A stretch of DNA of 58,560 bases from positions 1-58,560 of the IMG/VR virus record IMGVR_UViG_3300020179_000036. One strand, 5' to 3'. Origin of the DNA: a virus. Under the pieces are notes generated by a model that was not told the origin of the DNA, did no database searches, and saw nothing but the letters and a program-made list of their open reading frames with translations. The translations under genes and the position numbers were made by a program. Below, piece by piece: positions 24,657-34,183 of the stretch (positions are counted from its first letter, which is position 1; every line of letters begins with the position of its first letter).

Positions 24657-25060
24657 TGTGCTTCGGTGGTGGCGGTGGTGGCGCCGTAATCACGATGCCC
24701 GACACCGGGGCTTACGACCGTATGGCCCAGGCGCAGATTGATGCCATGCAGTCCAACCAGGACGGTGCCATCAAGCTGAAACAGCTTGAACTCAATCAAG
24801 CCTTGAACAGCGAGCAGCAGGTGCTGACCGAGCTGCGCGACTTCAAGACGCAGCGGGCCAATGAAACCAGCGCCAACGCCGCTCGCATGGCTGCGCTGAT
24901 TGGGGCACCCCCTCCAGATAAGGCAGCTCAGGCTCCAGTCATTGGATCCGACCGGGCGCAAATGGCAAAGCCCATGGGCAAGCGCGGCCTGCGCATTGAT
25001 CGGGTTACACCCACCAGCTCAGGCGCTGGCATCGGCCTAAACATCACCACAGGAGTCTGA
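24656..25060 (+). CDS. gp6.7/gp7.3-like virion protein, paralogue 1
   Basis: 134 aa. Begins MCFGGGGGG and ends SSGAGIGLNITTGV, with an Ala/Gln-rich helix between. As I recall, T7 gp6.7 begins MCFSPK and T7 gp7.3 ends in SSGGGINI. Both are small virion proteins encoded just before or around the portal gene, the same location as here. First of three tandem genes with this plan. Confidence 0.6.
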   Translation: MCFGGGGGGAVITMPDTGAYDRMAQAQIDAMQSNQDGAIKLKQLELNQALNSEQQVLTELRDFKTQRANETSANAARMAALIGAPPPDKAAQAPVIGSDRAQMAKPMGKRGLRIDRVTPTSSGAGIGLNITTGV

Positions 25061-25062
25061 CC

Positions 25063-25491
25063 ATGTGCTTTGGATCTGCCCCTCAAGCCCCTGAGGTCCG
25101 CTACGTGGGGCCCAGCCAAGCGGACATTGATGCCAACAACGCCAAGCTGGAGAAGTACCGGCAGGACTCGCTGACCCAGCAGCAGCAGTTCGCGTCAGCG
25201 CTGCAAAAGCAGATTGACGATGCCAACGCTTCGGCTTCTGCCAAGCGCAAAGAGCTGGAATACCAGATGGGGCAGAAGCAGCGGGAGATGGCTGCCCAAA
25301 TGTCAGGTGCTGCAGCAGCCGCTGCTGCGCAACAGCAGGCGGCCTATGCCGTTACCACTACCCAGACCGAACCTGTTGCCGCCCAGACCACATCCGCACC
25401 CAAGAAGAAGGACAAGATCAAGGGCACTCTCAAGATTGCCCCTGGTGCCACAGCCATGAGCGAAGGCTCTGGCATCAACATCGGAGTGTGA
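25063..25491 (+). CDS. gp6.7/gp7.3-like virion protein, paralogue 2
   Basis: 142 aa. MCFGSAPQAPEV at the start, a long Gln/Ala-rich coiled coil in the middle, a Lys-rich segment (KKKDKIKGTLKIAP) and a GSGINIGV end. Two base pairs separate it from paralogue 1. Confidence 0.6.
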   Translation: MCFGSAPQAPEVRYVGPSQADIDANNAKLEKYRQDSLTQQQQFASALQKQIDDANASASAKRKELEYQMGQKQREMAAQMSGAAAAAAAQQQAAYAVTTTQTEPVAAQTTSAPKKKDKIKGTLKIAPGATAMSEGSGINIGV

Positions 25492-25494
25492 GCC

Positions 25495-25974
25495 ATGTGC
25501 GTTGGAGGAGGCAACAACAGGCATCACGAGGAAGAAGCCAAGCGCCGGCAATGGGCCGCTGATCGCGCCGCTGAAGAGCAGCGTCAACGCATTGCCGAAC
25601 AGGAGCGGCAAATGCAGGCAGCTGTTGCTGACCAGCAGGCGGAGATGGTGCGTTTGCAAGCCCTGCAGGCTGAGGCTGAAACCAAGCAGCGTCAGACCGT
25701 TGACGCCCTAAGGGTCCAGGAGTCCGAACAGCTGGCACAGCTGCAGGCACAGCAGGCACAGCAAAACGCAGAGATCCTAAAAATGCGCGATGCGACCAGC
25801 ACCGTGTCTGCATCGCTGCGGGTGCTGGCCAATGCACCGCAGACCAAGGCGCCCACGGCACAGCAGACCAGGATTGCATCAGCGCCTGCTGCCCGCACCA
25901 CCAGCCCCACATCTCAACTGCGGATCGGTTCATCCGGCCGCGGCTCTGGTGTTGGAGTAAATCTCGGAGGCTGA
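25495..25974 (+). CDS. gp6.7/gp7.3-like virion protein, paralogue 3
   Basis: 159 aa. MCVGGGNN start, a strongly predicted Glu/Gln/Ala/Arg-rich coiled coil over residues 12-100, and a GSGVGVNLGG end. It is followed after one base by the portal gene. Confidence 0.6.
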   Translation: MCVGGGNNRHHEEEAKRRQWAADRAAEEQRQRIAEQERQMQAAVADQQAEMVRLQALQAEAETKQRQTVDALRVQESEQLAQLQAQQAQQNAEILKMRDATSTVSASLRVLANAPQTKAPTAQQTRIASAPAARTTSPTSQLRIGSSGRGSGVGVNLGG

Positions 25975-25975
25975 C

Positions 25976-27625
25976 ATGAGTTGCACAAAGCGTTACCGCA
26001 GTCTTGAAGGCGACAGGAACTACTACCTCGAGCGAGCACGAGCAGCGGCTCGCCTGACCCTGCCGTACTTGGTGCCCCTCAACGACGAGTACACCCCCAA
26101 CCAAACCGAAAGTTTTCCGTTGCCCTGGAACGGCATCGGTGCCCGTGGTGTTCACAACATCACCAGCCGCCTAAGCCTGGCGCTGCTGCCACCCACGGAA
26201 ACGTTCTTTCGCTTCACGATTGACGAGATCGAGATGGCCAAGAACGAGCAGCAGCTCATGGCTGCCGGGGCCACCCCTGAAGAACTGGGCAAGTCAAAGA
26301 GCGAGTTCGACCTGGCCCTGGCCCGGCTTGAGCGGGCGGTACTGCGCAGCATTGAAGCCAGCAACGACCGTGTTGCTGTTCACGAGATGCTGCTGCATCT
26401 GATCGTGGGCGGTAACGCCCTGATGTACGTCAGCGAGAAGGGGCTGCGCTGCTTCCACCTCAACCGCTACGTGCTCAGGCGCGACCCCATGGGCAACCCT
26501 TTAGAGGCGATTGTCTGCGAGGAGCTGGCCAACGACAGTCTGCCTGAGAAGGTGCGTCAGCTGGTTGAGGAAGAAGACGGCGAGAGCGCAGGGATCATCG
26601 AGGCCGAAGACGATTACACCCCTGAGTACGAGCGCACCGTCAAGCTCTACACCCACGTGGAGTGGGAAGGCGAAAAGGTCAGCTGGTATCAGGAGGTCAA
26701 GGACAAGGAAATTCCTGGCACCCGGGGCAAAGCCTCGATCTCGGAATCACCCTGGCTGGCCCTGCGGATGTACCGCATTGATGGCCATGACTATTCGCCT
26801 GGCTATGTCGAGGCGGCCTGCATGGCTGACCTGCAAACAGCTGAGGCCCTAAGCCAGGCCATTGCAGAGGGCTCGCTGGTGTCGGCCCAGGTCAAGCACT
26901 TGGTCAAGCCCAGCGGTGTTGCCAATCCCAAGAAGCTGGCCGAGGCGCCCAATGGTGCTTACCTGCCCGGCAACCCTGATGACGTCACCACCATCACGGT
27001 GGGCAAGGCGCAGGACTTGAGCGTGGCCATGCAGGGCCTGGCCCGGATCGAGGCACGCCTGGCGCAAGCCTTCATGCTGGCCGACATGCGTGATGCCGAG
27101 CGCGTCACAGCAGAGGAAGTGCGGCTGCAAGCGCTGCAGCTTGAGAACTCCCTGGGTTCAATCTACGCGATCTTAACCACCGAATTTCAGCAGCCCTATG
27201 TGGCACGAAAGCTGGCGCTGCTGGTGCGCAAGGGCAAGCTGCCCAAGCTGCCGGATGAGCTGGTCAAACCTGTTGTGAGCGTTGGCTTGTCGGCTGTTGG
27301 CCGCGGCAACGACCTCGAGAAGACCGCTCGCTTTATGCAGATCCTGCAACAGTCGATCGGGCCTGAAGGGATCACGACTTACGTGATGCCATCGGAGCTG
27401 ATCCGCCGGCTGGCTGCCTCGATGGGCATGGACATCATTGGCTTGGTCAAGACCGATGAGCAGCTGGCTGCAGAGCAGCAAGCCCAGCAGCAGATGGCCA
27501 TGGCGCAGCAAATGATGGCCAGCGGCATGGCTGATCCACAAAAGCTCGCTAACGCCGCGGCCACCGCCCAGCAGATGGCAGCACCGCCACCTGCCGAACA
27601 ACCACCAACTGAACAACCAGCATGA
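25976..27625 (+). CDS. Portal protein (head-tail connector, gp8-like)
   Basis: 549 aa. T7 gp8-type portal: RYRSLEGDRNYYLERARAAARLTLPYL at the start, NITSRLSLALLPP..FF, ADMRDAERVTAEEVR, then a Gln/Ala/Met-rich C-terminus that lines the channel crown in this family. Forms the dodecameric DNA gate of the capsid. Overlaps the scaffold gene by 4 bp. Confidence 0.95.
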   Translation: MSCTKRYRSLEGDRNYYLERARAAARLTLPYLVPLNDEYTPNQTESFPLPWNGIGARGVHNITSRLSLALLPPTETFFRFTIDEIEMAKNEQQLMAAGATPEELGKSKSEFDLALARLERAVLRSIEASNDRVAVHEMLLHLIVGGNALMYVSEKGLRCFHLNRYVLRRDPMGNPLEAIVCEELANDSLPEKVRQLVEEEDGESAGIIEAEDDYTPEYERTVKLYTHVEWEGEKVSWYQEVKDKEIPGTRGKASISESPWLALRMYRIDGHDYSPGYVEAACMADLQTAEALSQAIAEGSLVSAQVKHLVKPSGVANPKKLAEAPNGAYLPGNPDDVTTITVGKAQDLSVAMQGLARIEARLAQAFMLADMRDAERVTAEEVRLQALQLENSLGSIYAILTTEFQQPYVARKLALLVRKGKLPKLPDELVKPVVSVGLSAVGRGNDLEKTARFMQILQQSIGPEGITTYVMPSELIRRLAASMGMDIIGLVKTDEQLAAEQQAQQQMAMAQQMMASGMADPQKLANAAATAQQMAAPPPAEQPPTEQPA

Positions 27626-28488
27626 CCACCACCCCTGAAACCCGAGAGGAGCTGCAGTCCATGGTTGGCCCCGGCCAACAGGACGTGTTCGACCAGTTCC
27701 TCGAGGAGATCGAGCAGCAGCAGGCAGACATTGATGCAGCTGAACAGCAACAGGACGAAGAAGAGAAACTGCTAGCCGGCAAGTTCAAGTCCACCGAAGA
27801 CTTGGAGAAGGCCTATCTCGAAGCCCAGAAGCTGATCAGTCAGCGCGGGCAGAAGACGGCTGAGCCTGAGACCCCTGCACCACTGAGCCGTGAGCAGGCC
27901 GCTGAGCATTACGGCGAGTTCATTGCCAGCGCTGCTGATGAAGAGGGCATCGACCTTGGCGCTTGGGATGCAGCCGTCCGCCGGGGCCAAGACACCAAGG
28001 CGCTGCGGGACAAGTTGGCCGCCAAGACCGGCATCCCGGTGCAGCTGATTGAGCAGTACGAGCAGTCCTACCGCCCGCAACCTGCTGCATCAGAGCCAGC
28101 CGATAGCGGCTTGACCGAGGCTGACGTGACGGAGCTCAAGGCCCTAGTCGGTGGCGACCAAGAGTTTCAGCGGCTAAGCCAGTGGGCTGCAGCCAACATG
28201 AGAGCCGACGAGCTGGCGGACTACAACGCAGCGGTGGACAGCGGCAACAAGGCTGCTGTGCGCCTGGCGCTGCGGGCCATGCAAGTGCGTGCTGCAGCTG
28301 GCCAGGACTCTGGTGAACCTGAGTTGCTGGGCGGCGGGAAGCCAACCAAAGCAGAGGTGTTTGAGAGCCAGCAGCAGGCGATTGAAGCCATGCGCAAAAC
28401 CAACAGCAAAGGCCAACGGCTTTACAACGTCGATCCCAAATACAAGGCTTGGTACGAAAAAACCCTTGCACGATCCACTTTTGCGTAA
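27622..28488 (+). CDS. Scaffold (capsid assembly) protein, gp9-like
   Basis: 288 aa, very acidic and helical, Gln/Glu-rich (EEIEQQQADIDAAEQQQDEEEK), with a C-terminal segment (YNVDPKYKAWYEKTLARSTFA) like the capsid-binding end of T7-type scaffolds. Lies between portal and capsid genes, as in T7. Confidence 0.9.
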   Translation: MTTTPETREELQSMVGPGQQDVFDQFLEEIEQQQADIDAAEQQQDEEEKLLAGKFKSTEDLEKAYLEAQKLISQRGQKTAEPETPAPLSREQAAEHYGEFIASAADEEGIDLGAWDAAVRRGQDTKALRDKLAAKTGIPVQLIEQYEQSYRPQPAASEPADSGLTEADVTELKALVGGDQEFQRLSQWAAANMRADELADYNAAVDSGNKAAVRLALRAMQVRAAAGQDSGEPELLGGGKPTKAEVFESQQQAIEAMRKTNSKGQRLYNVDPKYKAWYEKTLARSTFA

Positions 28489-28597
28489 CAATGGGCGCAT
28501 GAGTTGATCTGCACTGGTGGAGCAGATTGGGCCTCCCGAGGGAGACACCCCATCCCTGTAAAGCAATAGGCGGAGGCTCGCAACCCAATTAAGGCCA
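28489..28597 (+). promoter_or_regulatory. Leader of the capsid gene
   Basis: 109 bp without a gene before the capsid start. It holds an imperfect inverted repeat (GGGCCTCCC...GGGAGACACCCC) and a GGCGGAGG stretch about 27 bp before the ATG. In T7 a strong phage promoter lies at this place; I cannot define one here. Confidence 0.3.
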
Positions 28598-29605
28598 ATG
28601 GCCAACGCAAACCTCGACCGTCTCGGTCAAATCCAGGGCGCAGGTGATACCTCCGCTCTGTTCCTGAAGCTCGGCATGACCGAGCTGCTTGACGCCTTTG
28701 ATCGCGCTTGCGTGTTCAAGGGCAAGATCAAGGAGCGCAACATTAAAGGCGGCAAATCTGCAGCTTTCCAGGTCTCAGGCAAGGCCGAAGCGGCCTATCA
28801 CACTCCGGGGACACCAATCCTCGGCGCCACAAACTCTCCTGGTGACCGCAACGAGCGCATCATCAACCTTGATGGTCTGCTGATCGCCGATGAGGTGATC
28901 TATGACCTTGACGAGCTGATGAATTATGTGGACATCCGCCAGGATGTGACGCACCAGTTGGGTGCGGCTCTTGCACGCGAATGGGACAAGCGCTGTGCGC
29001 GTGTCTTGTACGCGGCTGCCAAGACCAGCACTGAGCCCCTGGCCAAAGCCGGCAACGCCGGTCGCATTGGTCAAAGCCAGACCCTATCTGCTGGTTACGC
29101 CGCTGCTTCTGCTAACGCCAAGGGCGATGAGCTGGTCGCAAAGATCAGCGCCATCAAGGTGGCCATGCAGAAGAAGGACGTACCCACTGAGGATCTGCTC
29201 TGTGTGGTTGGCCCTGACGAGTACGACTTCCTGCTGGATTCCACTCGCGCCATCAACGCGGACTTCAATGGCGCCAGCGGTGAAAACGGTTCCTTTGCGC
29301 AAGGCCGAGTGTTGCGCGTGAAAGGTGTCCCCGTGATCATGTCGAACCACATCACTCAGGCTGCCTACACCAACAGCGCCAACGACAAGAACGCTGCCTA
29401 CCAGCAGGATCTGTCAAAAAACAAGGCTATCGTGTTCCACCGCGATGCCATTGGTGTGCTGACCCTGCGCAGCCCCGGCCTGCAAATCACCCCCCAGGGC
29501 GGTGACTTCAACATCATGTACCAAGCCACTCTGATGGTTGCCCGCATGGCAATCGGCATGAGCGTGCTGCGTGCTGAGTGTGCAGGCGTGATTGAGCTCC
29601 CCTAA
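28598..29605 (+). CDS. Major capsid protein, gp10-like
   Basis: 335 aa, T7-type HK97-fold capsid: LFLKLGMTELLDAFDRACVFKGK, IKGGKSAAFQVSGKA, TPGTPILG, IINLDGLLIADEVIYDLDELMNYVDIR. Followed by hairpins and a terminator, as after T7 gene 10. Confidence 0.96.
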   Translation: MANANLDRLGQIQGAGDTSALFLKLGMTELLDAFDRACVFKGKIKERNIKGGKSAAFQVSGKAEAAYHTPGTPILGATNSPGDRNERIINLDGLLIADEVIYDLDELMNYVDIRQDVTHQLGAALAREWDKRCARVLYAAAKTSTEPLAKAGNAGRIGQSQTLSAGYAAASANAKGDELVAKISAIKVAMQKKDVPTEDLLCVVGPDEYDFLLDSTRAINADFNGASGENGSFAQGRVLRVKGVPVIMSNHITQAAYTNSANDKNAAYQQDLSKNKAIVFHRDAIGVLTLRSPGLQITPQGGDFNIMYQATLMVARMAIGMSVLRAECAGVIELP

Positions 29606-29616
29606 CTTTTGTTAGG
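29601..29616 (+). other. Hairpin over the capsid stop codon
   Basis: CCTAAC-TTTT-GTTAGG, a perfect 6-bp stem that contains the TAA stop of the capsid gene, 11 bp before the terminator stem. Confidence 0.5.
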
Positions 29617-29627
29617 TGAGTGTCTCG

Positions 29628-29659
29628 AGCCCCCTGCCACGCCGTCAGGGGGCTTTTTT
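29628..29659 (+). terminator. Rho-independent-type terminator after the capsid gene
   Basis: AGCCCCCTG (29628-29636) pairs with CAGGGGGCT (29646-29654), a 9-bp GC-rich stem with a 9-nt loop, followed by a T run to 29659. It would limit read-through from capsid to tail genes, like the T7 terminator after gene 10. Confidence 0.85.
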
Positions 29660-29702
29660 GTGCCCACCGATAACATGAGTCCAACACCCATGCAGAGTAT
29701 CG

Positions 29703-30362
29703 ATGGGCCTTGCCAATCAGGCCTTGACGCCAGGCCGGACAACGCTGCTGGAGGCGGTCAACATTTGTCTGCAGAACATCGGCGAGCAGCCGGTGAACAG
29801 CCTTGAGAACCAACAAGTGGTGGAAGCCACCATGGCTGAGCGCACCATCCTTGAGTTCCACAAGGAAGGGCAGACCAGGGGGTGGAGCTGGAACACAGAG
29901 CTGGCTTACGAGTTTGCCAAGAACAACGCAACCAACCAGATCACAGTTCCAGCCAACATCGTTACCTGGGCCACGGATGCTTACGAATGGGCAGGGCGGT
30001 TCCAACTGCGGGGCCAAAAGGTCTACGACAAGGAGAAGCACACCTACACCCTGGGTGCTGACATCACCAACCTGAAGGCTGATGTGGTTTGGCTGCTGCC
30101 GTGGGACGAGTGCCCTGAAGCGTTTAACCGTTGGATTACGATCCGCTCGGCACGAGTCTTTAGCGATCGGGTGCTAAGCAGCGACTCGATCTTCAAGTAC
30201 ACCGCTGTTGATGAGCAGGCTGCGCTGGTGGAGCTGCAGCGCGTTGAGCTTGAGCAGACACAAGCCAACAGCCTGACGGGTGGCCCTGGTCTACGGCCGT
30301 TCCCCACCTACTCCCCTGGCCTTGGCTTGCTGGGTCGGAACCGGGGGTATCTGCGTGGCTAA
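29703..30362 (+). CDS. Tail tubular protein A, gp11-like
   Basis: 219 aa. TLLEAVNICLQNIGEQPVNSLEN, ILEFHKEGQTRGWSWNTE and the ARVFSDRVL...F segment are typical of gp11 adaptors, which form the ring between portal and nozzle. Overlaps gp12 by 8 bp. Confidence 0.94.
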   Translation: MGLANQALTPGRTTLLEAVNICLQNIGEQPVNSLENQQVVEATMAERTILEFHKEGQTRGWSWNTELAYEFAKNNATNQITVPANIVTWATDAYEWAGRFQLRGQKVYDKEKHTYTLGADITNLKADVVWLLPWDECPEAFNRWITIRSARVFSDRVLSSDSIFKYTAVDEQAALVELQRVELEQTQANSLTGGPGLRPFPTYSPGLGLLGRNRGYLRG

Positions 30363-32862
30363 CCTCGTCAGCTCCACCATCCCCAACCTGATTCAGGGGA
30401 TCTCGCAGCAGCCCGATGCGCAGCGAGATCCATCACAAGGGGAGCTGCAAATCAATGCTGTGAGCTCCTTGGCCGAGGGGCTGAGGAAGCGCGAGGGCAC
30501 GCAGTCCATTGCCAAGGTGAGCAACACCAGCTTTGGCGACGTCTATTTCCACAGCATCCTGCGCGATTCATCCGAGCAATACCTGGTGGTGATCAGCAGC
30601 ACGGCAATCCGTGTGTTTGATCTGGCTGGTAACGAGAAGACCGTCACACCTAATGCAGGAGCCTATAGCTACCTGTCAACGGTGACTAACGCCAAGAACG
30701 ACATTCGCGCCGCTTCGATTGCTGATTACACCTTTGTAAGCAACGTCAAGAAAACGCCGGCCATGAGCGCTGCGCTGGCCCCGGCTGCCGCCAGGCCTGC
30801 AACGCATGAAGCGCTGGTGTGGGTCAAAGCTGCCAACTACGGCCAGACCTACAAGGTCAACGTGAACGGTACGCAGGTTCAGGTGCAGACCGCTGTGGCG
30901 CCTGTGATCGTCACCGGCGGAGCCACAATCGAGAACCGGATCAGCACAGAAGACATTGCTAGCAGCTTTCAGTCAGCGCTGAGTGGCGTGTCTGGCGTCT
31001 CGATTACGCGCAAGGGCAGCGTGCTGCATTTCACCAGCAGCAACGCGATCACGATTGCGGCATCAGACGCCCGGGCCAATGCGGACATAACGGCCATTAC
31101 CAGTTCGGTGCAGGCTTTTACTGAGCTTCCGACCATTGCTCCCCAGGGCTATCAGGTCGAGATCGTTGGCGACCCAGGCAACAAGTTCGACGGCTTCTAC
31201 GTGGAGTTTGTGCCCCGCGATGGGGCCGGCACCTTTGGTGAAGGCAGCTGGCAGGAGACCGTCAGCCCAGGCGTTGAGTACCAGATTGACGCCACGACCA
31301 TGCCTCACCTGTTGGTGCGTCTGCCTAATGGGACGTTCTGGTTTGGCCCGGCCAATGGCAGCACTCAGAGCGGCGTGCAGATTCCTAGCTGGGGCAAGCG
31401 AGGTGCTGGTGATTACGAGACGGCGCCTGACCCCAGCTTCATTGGCAACCCCATCCAAGACGTCTTCATCTACAAGAACCGGCTTGGCTTCTTGGCTGAT
31501 GAGAACGTCATCCTGAGCCGCGCACGAGACTTTTTTGAGTTCTTCCCGGAGACGGTCACGGCTGTTCTCGACAGCGATCCGATTGACCTGACGGGCAGCA
31601 ACAACCGGGTGTCGGTGCTGCGTTACGCCATCCCGTACCAAGACGAGCTAATCATCTTTTCGGATCAGATCCAGTTCCGCTTCAACGCAGCCGAAACCGT
31701 GCTGACGCCAAACACGGCACAGATTACGGTGCTGACCCAGTACGAGATCGACCCCAACTGCCGGCCAATCCCGGTGCAGGGGACGATCATCTTCTGCCAA
31801 GCCAACGGGCAGTGGAGCCAGTTTCGGGAGTTCAGCGTCCGCGGTGCGGGCACTGCACTGGTGGCTGATGCCTCTGACCTGAGCGGTTACGTCAACAGCT
31901 ACGTGCCCTCTGAGGTCTTCAAGCTGACGGCCAACGACACCGGCAACTGCTGGTTCGCGCTGTCAGGCAAGGCCGGCTACCAGAAGCGCCTGTACGCCTA
32001 CAAATACTTCTACCGCAACAGCGGCGGTGGAGCTGAGCGGGCGCAGAGCAGCTGGAGCCACTGGCAGCTCAGCGGGGCCGACAAGATCCTCAATGCGCTG
32101 TGCGTGCAGGAGACCGTCTACCTGCTGGTGGAGTACGGCACTGAGGTTTGGCTGGAGAAGATCTCAGCAGCAGACCGCACGGCTGACGTGCTGCCCAACC
32201 CGTACCAGCTGCTGCTGGATCGGCGGGTCACAACAACCATGGCAACGCCAGCAGCAATTCGGGTGGCGGCTGGCACCTACAACGCCACGACCAACATCAC
32301 CACCTGGACATTGCCGTACACGGTTAAGGCCAAGACCCAGGCCTGGAGCGACTTCTCAAGCACCAGCAATGGGGGCGTGCTGCTGGGTGAGGCCAATAGC
32401 GGCACAACGATTACGGCCCGGGGGAACTGGTCAACACAGCCAATCGTGTTTGGCGAGGTCTTTGAGTTCCTCTATCGCTTCACGCGGTTCAAGCTCTACA
32501 AGGAAGTGGGTGGCGGCAAGGCGGCTGCCAACAGCGAGCGCACCCAGGTGCGTCACGCCAAGCTCCGGTATCACGACACCCATTACTTCGAGGCCTGGGT
32601 CACGGCCGAGCGGCGCGATCCAGCGGTCTACACCTTCGATGGGACGGTGCTGGCAGCCCGGGCATCACAGATTGGCAATGCCTTGAACAACAGCCCTGAT
32701 TTGGCAACGCCTCGTTATTTCGAGGGGGTGTTCCAAATCCCAATCGCCAGCCGCGGCGAGAACTGCATCGTCGAGCTGCGCAATAGCACCGCCAACCCAT
32801 GCAAGTTCAGCACTTGCGAATGGGTTGGCCTGGTTACCAGCCAAGCAAGGAGCCTCCAATGA
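30355..32862 (+). CDS. Tail tubular protein B (nozzle), gp12-like
   Basis: 835 aa from GTG. The N-terminus SSTIPNLIQGISQQPDAQR is the hallmark of gp12, and FIYKNRLGFLADENVILSRARDFFEFFP...DPIDL is also conserved. It forms the tail nozzle onto which fibres attach. The GTG at 30355 is chosen because the conserved N-terminus begins there. Confidence 0.95.
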   Translation: MANLVSSTIPNLIQGISQQPDAQRDPSQGELQINAVSSLAEGLRKREGTQSIAKVSNTSFGDVYFHSILRDSSEQYLVVISSTAIRVFDLAGNEKTVTPNAGAYSYLSTVTNAKNDIRAASIADYTFVSNVKKTPAMSAALAPAAARPATHEALVWVKAANYGQTYKVNVNGTQVQVQTAVAPVIVTGGATIENRISTEDIASSFQSALSGVSGVSITRKGSVLHFTSSNAITIAASDARANADITAITSSVQAFTELPTIAPQGYQVEIVGDPGNKFDGFYVEFVPRDGAGTFGEGSWQETVSPGVEYQIDATTMPHLLVRLPNGTFWFGPANGSTQSGVQIPSWGKRGAGDYETAPDPSFIGNPIQDVFIYKNRLGFLADENVILSRARDFFEFFPETVTAVLDSDPIDLTGSNNRVSVLRYAIPYQDELIIFSDQIQFRFNAAETVLTPNTAQITVLTQYEIDPNCRPIPVQGTIIFCQANGQWSQFREFSVRGAGTALVADASDLSGYVNSYVPSEVFKLTANDTGNCWFALSGKAGYQKRLYAYKYFYRNSGGGAERAQSSWSHWQLSGADKILNALCVQETVYLLVEYGTEVWLEKISAADRTADVLPNPYQLLLDRRVTTTMATPAAIRVAAGTYNATTNITTWTLPYTVKAKTQAWSDFSSTSNGGVLLGEANSGTTITARGNWSTQPIVFGEVFEFLYRFTRFKLYKEVGGGKAAANSERTQVRHAKLRYHDTHYFEAWVTAERRDPAVYTFDGTVLAARASQIGNALNNSPDLATPRYFEGVFQIPIASRGENCIVELRNSTANPCKFSTCEWVGLVTSQARSLQ

Positions 32863-33302
32863 ATTGGTCTGATCCCACGCCTGCACGTGTGCAAAACATT
32901 GCGAAGATGGTTCGGTATCAAGACCAGCTAGAGGTGTTTTATAGCCACGGTTTGACAGGGGAAGACGCGGTTTATCAGAGCTGGCAAAACAGTCAGATCT
33001 GCCGTTGCATAGATGGAGATGACGGGCAAGCCGTGGGTATCTGTGGCGTTACTGGATCTTTGATCTGGTTGCTTGGCACGGATGACCTGCTGGCTAGCAA
33101 AAGTCATCGCCAGCAATTCCTGCGCGGTGGTCGCAAGTGGGTTGATGGCTTGACGCAGACCCACAAATACTTAGAGAACTGGGCGCTGTGGTCTAACCAG
33201 GCATCGCTGCGGTGGCTGAAGCATTTGGGATTCACGATTGACACCCCTGCCCCGATGGGCCGCAGCGCTCAGCTGTTCGCGCACTTCTGGAGGGCCGCCT
33301 AA
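32859..33302 (+). CDS. Internal virion protein A-like (gp13, GNAT-like fold)
   Basis: 147 aa. GICGVTGSLIWLLGTDDL...RQFLRGGRKWVDGL...LENWALWSNQASLRWLKHLGFTID follows the acetyltransferase-like pattern of T7 gp13 relatives. Order gp12-gp13-gp14 is that of T7. Role probably in virion assembly. Overlaps its neighbours by 4 bp and 1 bp. Confidence 0.75.
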   Translation: MNWSDPTPARVQNIAKMVRYQDQLEVFYSHGLTGEDAVYQSWQNSQICRCIDGDDGQAVGICGVTGSLIWLLGTDDLLASKSHRQQFLRGGRKWVDGLTQTHKYLENWALWSNQASLRWLKHLGFTIDTPAPMGRSAQLFAHFWRAA

Positions 33303-34180
33303 TGCCACTCCCTTTGCTGCCGATTGCGCTTGGCGCCGCTCAGGCTGGTCTGGGCATCGCTCAGGCTGGTCTGGGCTATCAGGCCCAGCAACAGGACTAC
33401 GCCAACCAGACAGCGTTCCAGGACGCCAACAATCAATTCGCCCAATGGCAAGCGGGCTTTAACGCTCGCGTGCAAGACAGCAACGCTCAATACAAGTATT
33501 GGGCGGATACGGTCAACTACAACCAGCAGCTGTCTTATACCCACTCGCTGCGGAACCTTGAGCTGATGCGCTCAATCCGCCAGGCGGAAGTGGTTGCAGA
33601 CAACCGTGCAGCCTCTGGCGCTGCTTTTGTGCGGGACAGCGAGGCCACGACACAGGCGTACCAAGAGGCCTCGATGCAAGAGGCAGTGGCGCTGCAGCAG
33701 TACCAATGGCGGGCGCTGCAGGGCCGGGCGTCAGTGCAGGCCATGACCCAGGAGGGTCGCAGTGTCGATCGCTTAATCAACGATTACGCCCGCCAGGCAG
33801 GTGACTACCAGACGCTGCAGGAGATCAACCAGCGCACTCGCAGCCGCCAGTACACCCGCGAGCAAGCCGGGCAGGTTGCCCAGTATTTAAGCCGCTGGAA
33901 CAGCCAGCAGTTCTACGAAGAGCAGCCGTACATCGACCCTGTGGCGCCGTTCGCGCCGCTGCCAACGCTGATCACTCCGCCGCCGCCAACCATGCGTGGC
34001 GGGGCGCCGAGCAGTGCAGCCGCGGCATTGAACATCGGCAGCGCAGTGCTTGGCGGCATCAGCACAGGAATGAGCTTTGCCGGTCAACTTAAGGCGTTAA
34101 AGACTCCATCAAGCGCAACTGGTCCGGGAACTGTTTCGCTTAATCGCTTTAACCAAGCAGCCGCTAACTACAGCAGTTAA
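33302..34180 (+). CDS. Internal virion protein B, gp14-like
   Basis: 292 aa. Gln/Ala-rich, with an N-terminal hydrophobic segment (LLPIALGAAQAGLGIAQAGLGY) and a long helical middle, as in gp14 proteins that form the outer-membrane pore during ejection. Assigned by order and composition. Confidence 0.8.
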   Translation: MPLPLLPIALGAAQAGLGIAQAGLGYQAQQQDYANQTAFQDANNQFAQWQAGFNARVQDSNAQYKYWADTVNYNQQLSYTHSLRNLELMRSIRQAEVVADNRAASGAAFVRDSEATTQAYQEASMQEAVALQQYQWRALQGRASVQAMTQEGRSVDRLINDYARQAGDYQTLQEINQRTRSRQYTREQAGQVAQYLSRWNSQQFYEEQPYIDPVAPFAPLPTLITPPPPTMRGGAPSSAAAALNIGSAVLGGISTGMSFAGQLKALKTPSSATGPGTVSLNRFNQAAANYSS

Positions 34181-34183
34181 TCC

